Part shown: positions 41,764-50,721 of the stretch, one piece after another | Layout of the letters: each line of letters begins with the position of its first letter | How positions within the stretch are numbered: position 1 is the stretch's first letter | NCBI GenBank assembly: GCA_022843745.1 | Contig: JALHNB010000002.1 | Coordinates: forward strand, 145,407 to 200,519 | From: Anaerolineae bacterium | GTDB lineage: Bacteria > Chloroflexota > Anaerolineae > Aggregatilineales > Phototrophicaceae | Length of the DNA: 55,113 nt | Direction of reading: 5' to 3' | The notes under the pieces: generated by a model | Told to the model about the DNA's origin: nothing | The model's input: only the letters and a program-made list of their open reading frames with translations | Database searches by the model: none | Position numbers and translations under genes: made by a program

Positions 41764-43611
41764 TTATTCTGATACTCGTCCGCTGCGCAGCGGATTTTCG
41801 CGGCTGAACGGCGTTTTCTCGATATTGTGGACGACCAGCCACGAACGATAGGGTGAGCCGCCTTCACCCGCGCTGCCGAAATAGCACAGCCGCAGTTTGC
41901 GCCCGTCCACAGCCGTAAATTCCATTAACAAAATGGGCTTCATCCAGCCGTTCCACTCTGTGATTTTCCCTTGCAAGCCTTTTGCATCCAGCGCGGGAAT
42001 ATCGTCCGGGTCAAAATCGTTGAAACGGCGATCATAGGTCAGCAAAATCGGGCCGTAGTAAATAGACGTTTTGCCTTCGCACTCCTGCTCACCGACCCAA
42101 TAATGCAGTGACATATCGAGGTCAAGTTCGATAATGTCTCCCGGCTGCCACTCGCGTGATAATCGAACGTACTGACCTGCTTCTGCCCACTTGGTCACTT
42201 CGCCATTGATACTTGGTGGCTGAATATTTTCTGACCAGTAGGGGATGCGCAGCTTAAGCGCAAAGGAAGCCGCTTGCGAGGGTTCGACGATGATGCGAAT
42301 GTGACCGTTGCGAGGATAATCCGTTTCGTGCGTAAGCGTAACCGCGATACCTGAAGCAAGTTGAGTGCGGATTCGGCCTTGCCCATACCAGTTAAGATAC
42401 AAGCCGTCCTCATTTTCCATCAGTGCCCAATCGGAGATCATGCCGAAGCCGCGTGCGCCGTTGACCGAGCAGCAGTTCAATTCCGGCGTACCTTCGCGTG
42501 ATTGAAATACGATTTCGTGTGCGCTGGCTTTCCTCACCCCATCCATCGGCGTGTTATACGTCACCCATCGCCCTGAAACCGTATGGAGGCCAATTACAGA
42601 ATTGATTGTCGAAAGTTCCAGTTCGTCGGCGACGACAGAATTGCTCGTTAATCGCAGCATTTCGACGCTCATGGCGATCCAGGCAATCGTGCAGCAGGTT
42701 TCAATCGCGCCGGGGTGATAGGGATTGCCCTGCGCCTGTTCGCCAGACGTGAAGCCGCCGTTGTTATGGCGATCCAGCTTGACGATGCTCCACCACGTGC
42801 GCTCAAATGCCTCTCGATATTGAGTATTCCCGATGATGTTGTAAAGCTCCGCAAGCGCCATAATTGGGTGTAGGCTTTCCCAACGCGGCTTAGGCGTTTG
42901 AAAAAATTCCTGTCCCGCCAGCGGTGCGTTCAGATAATCACCTGCTAGAAATTTTCCATCGCCATCGACTGCCGCGAACTCATCGGCGATTTGCAGCGCC
43001 AGATCAAGATAGCGCTGCTCGTTCGTCTGCTTATACAGCAGGCAAAGTGTGTGAATTGGCGCGAGATTCATCTCTGTCCAGCCTGTATCGACCAACCGAG
43101 GCGATTTCTCGCCCAGAAATTGATCGCAGAATAGATCGGCAATACGTTTCGCACATTCCAGCGCTTTTTCGTCTTGTGTGTCTTCATACCACAGCAGTAG
43201 GCCAAGCATGATGTGATAGTGACCCCACGCATCCCAGGTGCCATCTTTCGCCTGTGGTGCTTTTCCTGTGAGGCTATACTCCTGCGGCCAGGGGCCAAGA
43301 TAACCGTTATCAGCTTGCAGCGTGACCAATTCGCGCACAAATTCCTGCACGTAGGCCTTGAGTTCGGCATCGCCTGTGAGCCGCAAAACCTGGGTCGCCG
43401 CCGTCAGATATTTTCCGGCGAACTCGCCTGACCAGGGAACCATATCGCGGTAGGGCTGGCGATCTCGATCTCGAAAAATTTCCAGCATTCCCGGATTTGC
43501 GGATGGCGCGATTTTTAACCACTGCTCACTCACGCCACGCAGATAAGCATCCAGATAGCCCTGAAAAGCATATTCAACATTTGATGGTCGGCTGCTTGGG
43601 TGAGTGAGCAT
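41764..43611 (-). CDS. GH127-like beta-L-arabinofuranosidase family protein
   Basis: A 615-residue (alpha/alpha)6-barrel protein of the DUF1680/GH127 family. E304 and C306 lie in GAIETCCTIAW and C380-C381 in ELNCCSVNGARG. These correspond to the Glu/Cys zinc site and the Cys nucleophile of the Bifidobacterium enzyme HypBA1 (E338, C340, C417, C418 as I recall). WDAWGHYHIMLGLLL and ADNGYLGPWPQEY are also typical. It has no signal peptide, so it acts on imported sugars. The family includes arabinofuranosidases and enzymes for other L-sugars, so specificity is open. Confidence 0.87.
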   Translation of the reverse strand: MLTHPSSRPSNVEYAFQGYLDAYLRGVSEQWLKIAPSANPGMLEIFRDRDRQPYRDMVPWSGEFAGKYLTAATQVLRLTGDAELKAYVQEFVRELVTLQADNGYLGPWPQEYSLTGKAPQAKDGTWDAWGHYHIMLGLLLWYEDTQDEKALECAKRIADLFCDQFLGEKSPRLVDTGWTEMNLAPIHTLCLLYKQTNEQRYLDLALQIADEFAAVDGDGKFLAGDYLNAPLAGQEFFQTPKPRWESLHPIMALAELYNIIGNTQYREAFERTWWSIVKLDRHNNGGFTSGEQAQGNPYHPGAIETCCTIAWIAMSVEMLRLTSNSVVADELELSTINSVIGLHTVSGRWVTYNTPMDGVRKASAHEIVFQSREGTPELNCCSVNGARGFGMISDWALMENEDGLYLNWYGQGRIRTQLASGIAVTLTHETDYPRNGHIRIIVEPSQAASFALKLRIPYWSENIQPPSINGEVTKWAEAGQYVRLSREWQPGDIIELDLDMSLHYWVGEQECEGKTSIYYGPILLTYDRRFNDFDPDDIPALDAKGLQGKITEWNGWMKPILLMEFTAVDGRKLRLCYFGSAGEGGSPYRSWLVVHNIEKTPFSRENPLRSGRVSE

Positions 43612-43616
43612 GTGTT

Positions 43617-45035
43617 TTACCGTGATTTCGCTTGTAATTTGGCTGCCTGATTCGGATCGCCGATGTGCAGCGTGTCATACGCCTGCTGTGAGGTCTTGAA
43701 CGGGCCGACACCTTCCTTGCCATGCCAGTCACCCTGATGATAAATCGGGTTCGGTAGGCCAGTCTCGTTTTCGCGTTTGGCGATCCATTCCAGCATTTGC
43801 GTGCGCAGCATGGCGACGACATCCGGGCGGCTTGCGGCAATATTGTTGTTTTCGTCCGGGTCATCAATCAGATTGTAAAGCTCGATTTCCGGTTTGAAGT
43901 GGAAATCCGGCTCCAGCGCGATCATCAGTTTCCAGTGGGGTGTGCGCCAGCCGTGTTTGCGCATCCACGTGCATTCAGTAATATAAAATTCGCTGTCGCG
44001 CGAGGTCACTTCGCCACGTGCCAGCGGCATCAGGCTTTGCCCATCAAAGCGCTTGTCCGAAGGCCATTTAATGTCCTTGTCGCGGATGTCCAACAATTCC
44101 ATGATCGTCGGAGTCAGGTCTTTGTGCTGGCTGTAACCCTTCACACGTTTTCCGGCGGGAACTTTGCCGGGGAAGTGGATAATCAGCGGTACGGACAGCA
44201 CGGTATCATACATGCCGTGATGATCGAACCAGCATTCGTGGTCGTAGAGCGTTTCGCCGTGATCGCCGTTGATGATGACAAGCGTGTTTTCGAGCAGGTT
44301 ACGTGCTTCGAGCGCCGTGAAAAGAGTCTGGATGCAGGCATCCATGTAGGCAATCGCGCCGTCGTATTGGGCGATGACGTAATCCTTGTCGCTGATCCCC
44401 GGCGGCATCCAACTGGCGAAAAAATCGCGGAACGGCTTAAAGCTCATGACAGGATCCATCGACTTATTTTTCTTGTCGGTTTCCTTGCCGTGATAAAACA
44501 TGCGCTCGTAGGGTTCGGGCGGCAGATAAGGCGCGTGGGGATCCATATGGCGCAGGAATAAGAAGAACGGGTCTTTTTTCTTGGATAAGCGCTCCAATTC
44601 AGGAATCGCCACGTCATTCAGTTTTTGAGCTTTGGGGCTGCGGCCTTCGTTCCAACTTCCCCAGGCGGGATAGTCGATATATTTATCGAATCCGCGTGAG
44701 GCCGGGTTGCCTGTAAAACCGACGCAGGTGGTGTTATAGCCAAAATCCTTGAGAATTTCCGGCAGCGTTTTGACTTCAGGACGCAGCGGCCCTTTGTGGC
44801 GGAGCGCGACGACCTGTGTGCCAAAAGTGTCCATCCCGGTCAGCATCGAGGAATAAGCGCTGGTGGTGGGGATGTGGGCGCTGAAGTTTTTTTCGAATAC
44901 CGTTCCGCCTTGTGCGAATTTGTCAATGTTCGGCGTTGTCAGGCGGTGATAACCATACAGACTCATATGGTCGGCGCGTAGGGAATCAATCCCAAACAGC
45001 ACCACATTCGGCATGTTTTTACGTTTCGATGGCAT
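43617..45035 (-). CDS. sulfatase-like alkaline-phosphatase-superfamily protein with Thr at the catalytic position
   Basis: A 472-residue protein with the sulfatase fold: NVVLFGIDSLRADHMSLYGY (metal Asp17), PNIDKFAQGGTVFEKNF, FLRHMDPHAPYLPP, VIINGDHGETLYDHE and SVPLIIHFPG. The CxPSR formylglycine motif is absent: the segment reads IPTTSAYSSMLTG, with T57 in the Cys position and Y61 in the Arg position. Superfamily phosphotransferases use Thr as nucleophile, so it may be a phosphodiesterase or phosphatase rather than a sulfatase. There is no signal peptide, so it is probably cytoplasmic. It is located between the creatininase and GH127-like genes. Confidence 0.85.
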   Translation of the reverse strand: MPSKRKNMPNVVLFGIDSLRADHMSLYGYHRLTTPNIDKFAQGGTVFEKNFSAHIPTTSAYSSMLTGMDTFGTQVVALRHKGPLRPEVKTLPEILKDFGYNTTCVGFTGNPASRGFDKYIDYPAWGSWNEGRSPKAQKLNDVAIPELERLSKKKDPFFLFLRHMDPHAPYLPPEPYERMFYHGKETDKKNKSMDPVMSFKPFRDFFASWMPPGISDKDYVIAQYDGAIAYMDACIQTLFTALEARNLLENTLVIINGDHGETLYDHECWFDHHGMYDTVLSVPLIIHFPGKVPAGKRVKGYSQHKDLTPTIMELLDIRDKDIKWPSDKRFDGQSLMPLARGEVTSRDSEFYITECTWMRKHGWRTPHWKLMIALEPDFHFKPEIELYNLIDDPDENNNIAASRPDVVAMLRTQMLEWIAKRENETGLPNPIYHQGDWHGKEGVGPFKTSQQAYDTLHIGDPNQAAKLQAKSR

Positions 45036-45118
45036 AAGTCCCCCTCGGGTAGATAGTCGATAATTTTAGCGAAACTCGGCAAGTAAAAGTTATATCCATT
45101 CAGCCAACCGCGCACATT

Positions 45119-45817
45119 TCAGCCACGCACATCAGCAAGCAGTTGGCGAATTTTTGGCAGCGCTTGTTCAACGAAAACGGTGAGCATCCGGCCTCCATCG
45201 CTGGCATTGGCGGTGCGCGGGTCGTCGCCCCATACGCCATCTTCATCCAGCGTGGCGACGCGATCCGCTGGCAGCAGCGAGAGGTCAACCGTGTCGGGAT
45301 AGAGATAGGTCATGTACGACGTTTCGCCATAAGCGGCATGATTAGCGTCAAAAAATCCTTCGTGCGGCTCGGCATCCGTCAGCGCCCAGACAGCTATTTT
45401 GGGATTGGCGGCGGCGAAAGCGGCGGCAGTTTCTTTGATCGCTTCCACATGCACCTTGCCATAATGTCCGGTGACGAGGATGATGACCTTAAATTCTTCG
45501 TCGGCAAGCTGTTCCAGAAATTCGGTGCATAAGGCTTTCACCGTTTCGATTTTATGCTCAAGTGTGTGGTGGAAACCTTTGAAGGGTTTGATCGTATCCG
45601 TGCCGACGTAAACAGGTGGCAGCACGACACCGCCCGTTTCTTGTGCCAGCGCTTCGCAGAGTTTCCGAGCTTTTAATCCATCCAGCCCAATCGGGTTGTG
45701 ATAGCTGTGCCATTCCAGCGCACCCCAGGGAAGGTAGGCGATTGGCGTGGCGCTGCGGATCGATTCGATCTGTGCTGGGCGCAGCAATTCATACGCCCCC
45801 CATTGAATATCCGACAT
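45119..45817 (-). CDS. creatininase-family amidohydrolase
   Basis: A 232-residue protein of normal family length. Metal-ligand motifs are PWGALEWHSYHNPIGLD (Glu, His, Asp), VTGHYGKVHVEAI (His) and a Glu in HAAYGETSYM. Family members open cyclic amides or lactams. In sugar loci they are also found as probable lactonase-like or amide hydrolases, though the substrate here is unknown. Its ATG follows directly after the TAA of the dioxygenase gene, with GGAGG inside the end of that gene, so the two are coupled. Confidence 0.87.
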   Translation of the reverse strand: MSDIQWGAYELLRPAQIESIRSATPIAYLPWGALEWHSYHNPIGLDGLKARKLCEALAQETGGVVLPPVYVGTDTIKPFKGFHHTLEHKIETVKALCTEFLEQLADEEFKVIILVTGHYGKVHVEAIKETAAAFAAANPKIAVWALTDAEPHEGFFDANHAAYGETSYMTYLYPDTVDLSLLPADRVATLDEDGVWGDDPRTANASDGGRMLTVFVEQALPKIRQLLADVRG

Positions 45818-46636
45818 TTAAGCCTCCGCTGTGACGTAAGGCTTGCTCACGTGGTAAATCAGCGGATTTAAAACATCGTTTTCCAGGACATCACCAATTT
45901 TGAGTTTTGCGAATTCATCGGGTGGCAGGATATTTTGCTGACCATTGAAGGTGCTGCCGTCGGGCATATAGGCGCAGGTCATGGCGCGGCGGAAACCGGG
46001 TGTCATATTCGCAAGTGCGCCATGTGCGGTCAGTCCATTATGGAAGGAGCAGGAACCTGCTTTCATCGGGGCAGAAACGGCCTTCATTTTGCCCCATTCG
46101 GTATAGTGCTTGAACAGGTCGCCAATATTTTTGCCGATGCCGACATTATCCCATGTAGCCGTTTTGTAGGAGCCAGGTATGAAGTAGAGGCAGCCGTTTT
46201 CCAGCGTGGCATCATCCAGTGCGACCCAGATGCTAATGGACTGGCGTGATGAGAATGACCAGTAGGGGTTATCGAGATGCCAGCCGGTGGGATTGCCCCA
46301 GGGCTGCTTGATGAGCGCCTGATCGTGCCAGATACGGATACCGTCAACGCCCGCTAACTGGGTCGCCATTTTGCCCAAACGCGGGTCGAGCATCAGCTTG
46401 CGCATTCCTTCGTGGTCATTCCACAGGTTGATACGCTGGATAAACACCTTGTCGTAATACGAGTCGCCTTCACGCATACGCCCATCCGCCAATTTGCGAT
46501 CTGCCCGTTGAGCGACGGCTTCATCCACCGACTTTCGCCAGAAATCAAGCTCTTCCGGCGTTAGAAAATTTTCGATGACGATGTAACCATTTTCCTGGTA
46601 AGCGCTGATTTGCTCAGGGGTTAAATCTGAATTCAT
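45818..46636 (-). CDS. phytanoyl-CoA dioxygenase (PhyH)-family Fe(II)/2-oxoglutarate oxygenase
   Basis: A 272-residue protein with the facial triad HxD in TGWHLDNPYWSF and a distal His in FHNGLTAHGALANM. A 2-oxoglutarate-binding Arg lies in FRRAMTCAYM. ENGYIVIENFLTPEELDFWR is the standard N terminus. It would hydroxylate a small molecule in the cytoplasm. GGAG lies seven bases before the ATG. It is the first gene after an intergenic region carrying a LacI-type palindrome and two direct repeats, so it probably opens the inducible second half of the locus. Confidence 0.88.
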   Translation of the reverse strand: MNSDLTPEQISAYQENGYIVIENFLTPEELDFWRKSVDEAVAQRADRKLADGRMREGDSYYDKVFIQRINLWNDHEGMRKLMLDPRLGKMATQLAGVDGIRIWHDQALIKQPWGNPTGWHLDNPYWSFSSRQSISIWVALDDATLENGCLYFIPGSYKTATWDNVGIGKNIGDLFKHYTEWGKMKAVSAPMKAGSCSFHNGLTAHGALANMTPGFRRAMTCAYMPDGSTFNGQQNILPPDEFAKLKIGDVLENDVLNPLIYHVSKPYVTAEA

Positions 46637-46691
46637 TATTTTCTCCGGTTAAAAAATTTATAAAACACAATGTGCAGAAATGTAATCAAAC

Positions 46692-46733
46692 GAAAGTAGC
46701 AGTTCTACCCAAATGAAAGTAGCAATTCTACCC
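46692..46733. repeat. 19-base tandem direct repeats upstream of the PhyH gene
   Basis: GAAAGTAGCAGTTCTACCC (46692-46710) recurs with one change (A for G) at 46715-46733, a 23-base period of about two helical turns. Each copy contains the small inverted motif GTAG-x5-CTAC. The pair lies between the palindrome at 46735-46748 and the PhyH gene, consistent with activator or repressor sites. Confidence 0.7.
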
Positions 46734-46734
46734 G

Positions 46735-46748
46735 TTTACACGTGTAAA
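46735..46748. promoter_or_regulatory. LacI-family-type operator palindrome
   Basis: TTTACACGTGTAAA is a perfect 14-base palindrome with a central CG step between ACA and TGT, the form typical of LacI/GalR-family operators. It lies 99 bases upstream of the PhyH start and 12 bases past the dehydratase stop. No LacI-family gene is in the window, so the regulator would be encoded elsewhere. Confidence 0.6.
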
Positions 46749-46760
46749 GCAAATCTGAAT

Positions 46761-47960
46761 CTAGCGAATATCTTCGACAGCCCAGTGATCGCCCATCGCG
46801 CGGCGGCCTTTGGCGAGTCCTTCGCCTTCCGAAATCTGTCGAGTCAGATCGGCGCGTTCCAGCATTTCTGGCAGCAGCGAAACCCCTAAGCCGGGGCCTT
46901 CAGGGATCGGCATGTGGCCGTTTTTCGCCGAGGGCGCATAGCCGCTGATGACGGGGAAATAATTCTGATAAAACGCACGTACTGATTCGCACATGAATAA
47001 ATTTGGGATATTGGCGCTCAGGTGCATGGCTACCGCGTGGCAAATCGGCCCGGCGATATTGTGCAGCACGATGGGTACGCCAAATGTTTCGGCGAGGGAA
47101 GCGATTTTGCGTGTTTCGCTGATGCCGCCCGTCCAGACCGGATCGGTCATCAGAATTTGCGAGGTGTGGTTTTCCAGCCATTCGCGATACTGCCAGCGCG
47201 TCATCAGAAGTTCTGATCCGACCACTGGAATTGATGTTTTTTGCGAGAGGGCTTTTATTTCATCGGGGTATACCGCGTGCATCACGTCTTCGATAAACAG
47301 GATGTTATAGGGTTCAAGTGCCCGCGCGATGCGTTCCATGCTGGCGCGATTCCATCGGAAATGACACTCGATGCCGATTTCCATGTCGTTGCCAACGGCA
47401 TCGCGAATCTGGCGAACGGGCTTCAGGCCATCTTCGATGTCGGCGAGGCTGATGTACTGACCGAATGATTTTTCGCTGTAAGGATCGAACGGCCAGATTT
47501 TCATCGCATTAACGCCGTCAGCGATCAGGCTTTTTGCCAATGCGCCTGCGTCATGATGCCAGGTTTCGTAATCCTTGTTGGGGCCAAAGCCGACGCAGGT
47601 ATTGTAAACAGGTATGGCGTTGCGCACTCTACCGCCGAGCAGGTGATAAAGTGGAGCATTGTAATGCTTGCCCATGATGTCCCAGAGCGCGATCTCAAGA
47701 GCCGAAAGCGCACGAACTTCCGCCCCTGCGAACCCGTGATACATGATGTTGTCCATCACAAAGCGCCAGACACCTTCAATATCGAGCGCGTCCTGACCGA
47801 GTACAAGCGGCGCGATTGTCCCGTGAAGCGCACCTTTTGAGCCGGGGATTTTATCGACGGTCTCACCGAGGCCGATAATGCCCGTGTCGGTATGCACGCG
47901 CACAGTCATCAGGCGCGGATATTCAGCCCATTGTAAGGATTCGATTGCGGTGATTTTCAT
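46761..47960 (-). CDS. enolase-superfamily acid-sugar dehydratase, galactonate-dehydratase-like
   Basis: A 399-residue mandelate racemase/muconate lactonizing enzyme. Metal ligands are E198 (GIECHF), E224 (FIEDV) and E250 (VGSE); H200 and H300 (IVLHNIAGP) are likely acid/base residues. The spacing 198-200-224-250-300 equals that of E. coli D-galactonate dehydratase (183-185-209-235-285 as I recall), with Glu for Asp at the first ligand. It should dehydrate an aldonic acid to a 2-keto-3-deoxy acid. ATG 47960 is preferred over TTG 47972. It lies 20 bases downstream of an SDR gene, a possible source of its substrate. Confidence 0.88.
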   Translation of the reverse strand: MKITAIESLQWAEYPRLMTVRVHTDTGIIGLGETVDKIPGSKGALHGTIAPLVLGQDALDIEGVWRFVMDNIMYHGFAGAEVRALSALEIALWDIMGKHYNAPLYHLLGGRVRNAIPVYNTCVGFGPNKDYETWHHDAGALAKSLIADGVNAMKIWPFDPYSEKSFGQYISLADIEDGLKPVRQIRDAVGNDMEIGIECHFRWNRASMERIARALEPYNILFIEDVMHAVYPDEIKALSQKTSIPVVGSELLMTRWQYREWLENHTSQILMTDPVWTGGISETRKIASLAETFGVPIVLHNIAGPICHAVAMHLSANIPNLFMCESVRAFYQNYFPVISGYAPSAKNGHMPIPEGPGLGVSLLPEMLERADLTRQISEGEGLAKGRRAMGDHWAVEDIR

Positions 47961-47980
47961 GTTTGCTTCCAATGTCCTTT

Positions 47981-48766
47981 TTAATCCTGCGGCTGTTCGC
48001 CCTTCGAACTTAGGCCGCCGTCTACCTCGTAATTTGAGCCAGTCACGAAACTGGCTTCATCGGATGCCAGAAACACAAATACGCTGGCGACTTCTTCTAT
48101 CGTTCCCACGCGGCCTATGGGGTGCATGGAGTCGAATTCCTGGCGCAGGCGATTTTGGTCGCTCTGTGCTGCCAGGAAATCACGCAGCATCGGTGAATCA
48201 ATTGTCCCCGGTGACACACTGTTGACGCGGATGCCCAATCGTGCGTAATCGGTCGACATGGCGCGGGTGAGTGAAATGAGCGCCCCTTTGGTCGCACTGT
48301 AACCCGCCAGTCCGGGCAATCCGCGAATCCCGGTGATGGATGCCATATGGATGATGCTCCCGCCACCGTTCGCGATCATCTGCGGGATAACTTCGCGGTT
48401 CACCAGATAAGCGCCGCGCACATTGACCCCGAAAACCGCATCCCATTCGTCCAGCGTTGTCTCATGCAGGACTTTCGCGGGCATCACCGCCGCGTTGTTC
48501 ACCACGACATTGATCGTCCCAAAAGTGCTGTTGAGCGTGGCAACAGCGTTTTTCACACTTTGCGGGTCGCGCAGGTTGCAGGTCAGCCCGCAAGCCTGAC
48601 CACCCGTTTTTTCGATGATCTCAACAGTTTCACGAACACCGTCTTCAAGTATATCCAATACGCCAACTTTTGCGCCCTCTGCGGCAAACCGCACGGCGAT
48701 TCCACGTCCGATGCCGCCGCCCGCACCTGTGACAAGCGCAACTTTATTTTTTAATCGCTCAGACAT
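47981..48766 (-). CDS. SDR-family oxidoreductase
   Basis: A 261-residue classical short-chain dehydrogenase. It has [21 protein letters not shown] in [10 protein letters not shown] (NAD-type), NNAAVMPAK, catalytic Ser in [12 protein letters not shown] and YSATK, then [14 protein letters not shown]. Its ATG overlaps the permease stop by one base (TAATG), coupling sugar uptake to the first catabolic steps. With the dehydratase immediately downstream, oxidation of an imported sugar or sugar acid is the simplest reading. Confidence 0.91.
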   Translation of the reverse strand: MSERLKNKVALVTGAGGGIGRGIAVRFAAEGAKVGVLDILEDGVRETVEIIEKTGGQACGLTCNLRDPQSVKNAVATLNSTFGTINVVVNNAAVMPAKVLHETTLDEWDAVFGVNVRGAYLVNREVIPQMIANGGGSIIHMASITGIRGLPGLAGYSATKGALISLTRAMSTDYARLGIRVNSVSPGTIDSPMLRDFLAAQSDQNRLRQEFDSMHPIGRVGTIEEVASVFVFLASDEASFVTGSNYEVDGGLSSKGEQPQD

Positions 48767-49671
48767 TATCGCTTGACTGCTCCGATGGTCAGATTATCCA
48801 ATAATTGCTTGCGTCCGGCAATGAAGATCAGCACCACAGGGAGCGTGGCGATAAACGCGCCGCCGAGAATCATGCCATATTCGACTTTATAGAGGCCATT
48901 CAGCGTTGCCAGCCCCACCGGATAGGTGAACTTTTCACTACTGCGCAGGACGATCAACGGCCACAGGTAATCATTCCACGCACCCAGATAGGTGAGAACC
49001 GCCAGCACGGACAGCGCACCGCGTGAGAGGGGAATGCCGATACGCCAGAAAATGCCCCATTCGGATGCGCCATCAATACGCGCCGCGTCGAGCAGTTCGT
49101 CCGGCAGCGTGACCATGCTTTGGCGCATAAAAAATACGCCAAAGGCGCTGATCGAGCCGGGGATGATAATCGCCAGATAATTATCCAGCCAGCCGATTTG
49201 AAACATCATCAGGAAAAGCGGCACCAACGTGATCTGAAAGGGCAGCGCGAGCGTGGCAAGCAGGAAAATGAACAAGAATCGTTTGCCAAAAAACTCGAAT
49301 TTCGCGAATCCCCAGCCGACCATGGATGAGATAAGCAGCGCCAGCAATGTTTGGCTCACCGCTACGAGTATGCTGTTCATAAACTGTTGGATAAAGGGGA
49401 TTTCCGCGCCGCTTAACAGGCGGTTGTAGTTCTCCATCGTTGGATTTTGCGCGAAGAAATTTAGCGGATAGGAGAACAATTCGCCATTTGTTTTCAGCGA
49501 TCCGGTAATCATATAAAGAAAAGGCGCACCGACCACGACACCAAAGGCTAGAAGTGCCGCATAAATCAATGCCCATTCAACGCGGCGGCGAAATAGACCT
49601 GTAGATGTGACAGGCAGATCAGTGGCGGTGGGGATATTCGGGTTTATTTGCGCGGGGGTTATATCGGCCAT
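48766..49671 (-). CDS. carbohydrate ABC transporter permease, MalG/UgpE type
   Basis: A 301-residue integral membrane protein with six predicted helices. The transporter EAA-type loop for ATPase contact appears as [20 protein letters not shown], followed by [13 protein letters not shown]. The first helix is preceded by a ~35-residue polar N terminus ([20 protein letters not shown]). It forms the transmembrane pore with the MalF-type partner, whose stop is one base upstream (TAAGATG). Confidence 0.93.
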   Translation of the reverse strand: MADITPAQINPNIPTATDLPVTSTGLFRRRVEWALIYAALLAFGVVVGAPFLYMITGSLKTNGELFSYPLNFFAQNPTMENYNRLLSGAEIPFIQQFMNSILVAVSQTLLALLISSMVGWGFAKFEFFGKRFLFIFLLATLALPFQITLVPLFLMMFQIGWLDNYLAIIIPGSISAFGVFFMRQSMVTLPDELLDAARIDGASEWGIFWRIGIPLSRGALSVLAVLTYLGAWNDYLWPLIVLRSSEKFTYPVGLATLNGLYKVEYGMILGGAFIATLPVVLIFIAGRKQLLDNLTIGAVKR

Positions 49672-49672
49672 C

Positions 49673-50557
49673 TTAATCCTCCCGGAAGACGCGCGTGAGA
49701 ACAAGCTGCAAAACAGTTAGCACGACGATGATAATTGCCAGGGTATAACCAATAGCCGCCGCGTAGCCTAATTTGAGGGATCGGAAGCCCTGTGTGTAGA
49801 GGTACATGGTGATCGTCAAGCCGGCATTTCCGGGGCCACCCTCCGCGCCGACCAGAATTGCAGGTTCGGCGAACAGGTTGTAGGAGCCGATAATCGCGAA
49901 GGTCAGCACAAATGCCAGCACGGGACGCAGCATCGGCATGGTGATAAAGCGGAAAACCGCCCAACGATTCGCACCATCCACGCGCGCTGCCTCTTTCAGC
50001 TCCGGTGAGACATTTTGCAGCCCGACCATAAAATAGAGTGCGTTGATTCCGGTGTAGCGCCATACGCCCAACAAAATGACCGATGGCATGACCCACTGCT
50101 GATCGCGCAGCCAACGTACCGGCTCACCCCCAAGCGGCTGGATGACAAAATTGTTCAATAGGCCATACTGTTCCTCAAACACCAGCCGGAAAATGATGCC
50201 AACGACGATGCCTGACGTGATATTGGGTGTAAAGAAGAACAGGCGGAAGAACTCGCGAAAGCGCAGATTGGGGATCGTGAGCAGCAGCGCCAGTCCCAGC
50301 GCAAGCGGCACAATAATGAAGATGCTTCCCAGCGCGTACTGGGTCGTGTTGGTCACAGACTTGATGAAGGTGTCATCTTCCAGGAGGCGTGAATAATTTT
50401 CCAGGCCAACAAATCGCGCTTCGGCGTTTAATCCGGTCTGACGGTAGAGGCTCAAGTTGAGAGACCAGATGACAGGAACTACGAAGAAAATGGCATATCC
50501 GATAAAAAAAGGGCTGATAAAAAGATAGGGTGTTAATTTGCGCCGCCAACGATACAT
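49673..50557 (-). CDS. carbohydrate ABC transporter permease, MalF/UgpA type
   Basis: A 294-residue permease with six predicted helices. It starts [20 protein letters not shown], with the ATPase-contact loop [20 protein letters not shown]. It pairs with the MalG-type permease downstream and the periplasmic-type binding protein upstream. No ATP-binding subunit is encoded in the locus, so a shared MsmK/UgpC-like ATPase elsewhere in the genome is expected. Confidence 0.93.
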   Translation of the reverse strand: MYRWRRKLTPYLFISPFFIGYAIFFVVPVIWSLNLSLYRQTGLNAEARFVGLENYSRLLEDDTFIKSVTNTTQYALGSIFIIVPLALGLALLLTIPNLRFREFFRLFFFTPNITSGIVVGIIFRLVFEEQYGLLNNFVIQPLGGEPVRWLRDQQWVMPSVILLGVWRYTGINALYFMVGLQNVSPELKEAARVDGANRWAVFRFITMPMLRPVLAFVLTFAIIGSYNLFAEPAILVGAEGGPGNAGLTITMYLYTQGFRSLKLGYAAAIGYTLAIIIVVLTVLQLVLTRVFRED

Positions 50558-50650
50558 AAAATCCTCTTTATAGTCTTATTGGCCTAATATTTTTGTTGAC
50601 TCGTTGATCTGACATTTTATTGACCCATCAATCTAACGGTCAATATAACA

Positions 50651-50688
50651 CAGGGCTATCTCGGATAACAAAACACGAGATAGCCCTG
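50651..50688. promoter_or_regulatory. 13-base perfect hairpin between binding-protein and permease genes
   Basis: CAGGGCTATCTCG (50651-50663) and CGAGATAGCCCTG (50676-50688) form a perfect stem with a 12-base loop. It lies 34 bases past the stop of the solute-binding protein gene, with no following T-run. It probably protects the upstream mRNA 3' end or attenuates read-through, giving more binding protein than permease. Confidence 0.7.
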
Positions 50689-50721
50689 AATCTAACTGAT
50701 TTGCGATTGTTCGTTTCTGAA

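Noticed and set aside
43617-45035. Straight call of an arylsulfatase
   Set aside because: The formylglycine Cys is replaced by Thr, so sulfate ester hydrolysis cannot be assumed.
46692-46733. CRISPR-like array
   Set aside because: Only two repeat units with a four-base gap and no spacers; better explained as regulatory direct repeats.
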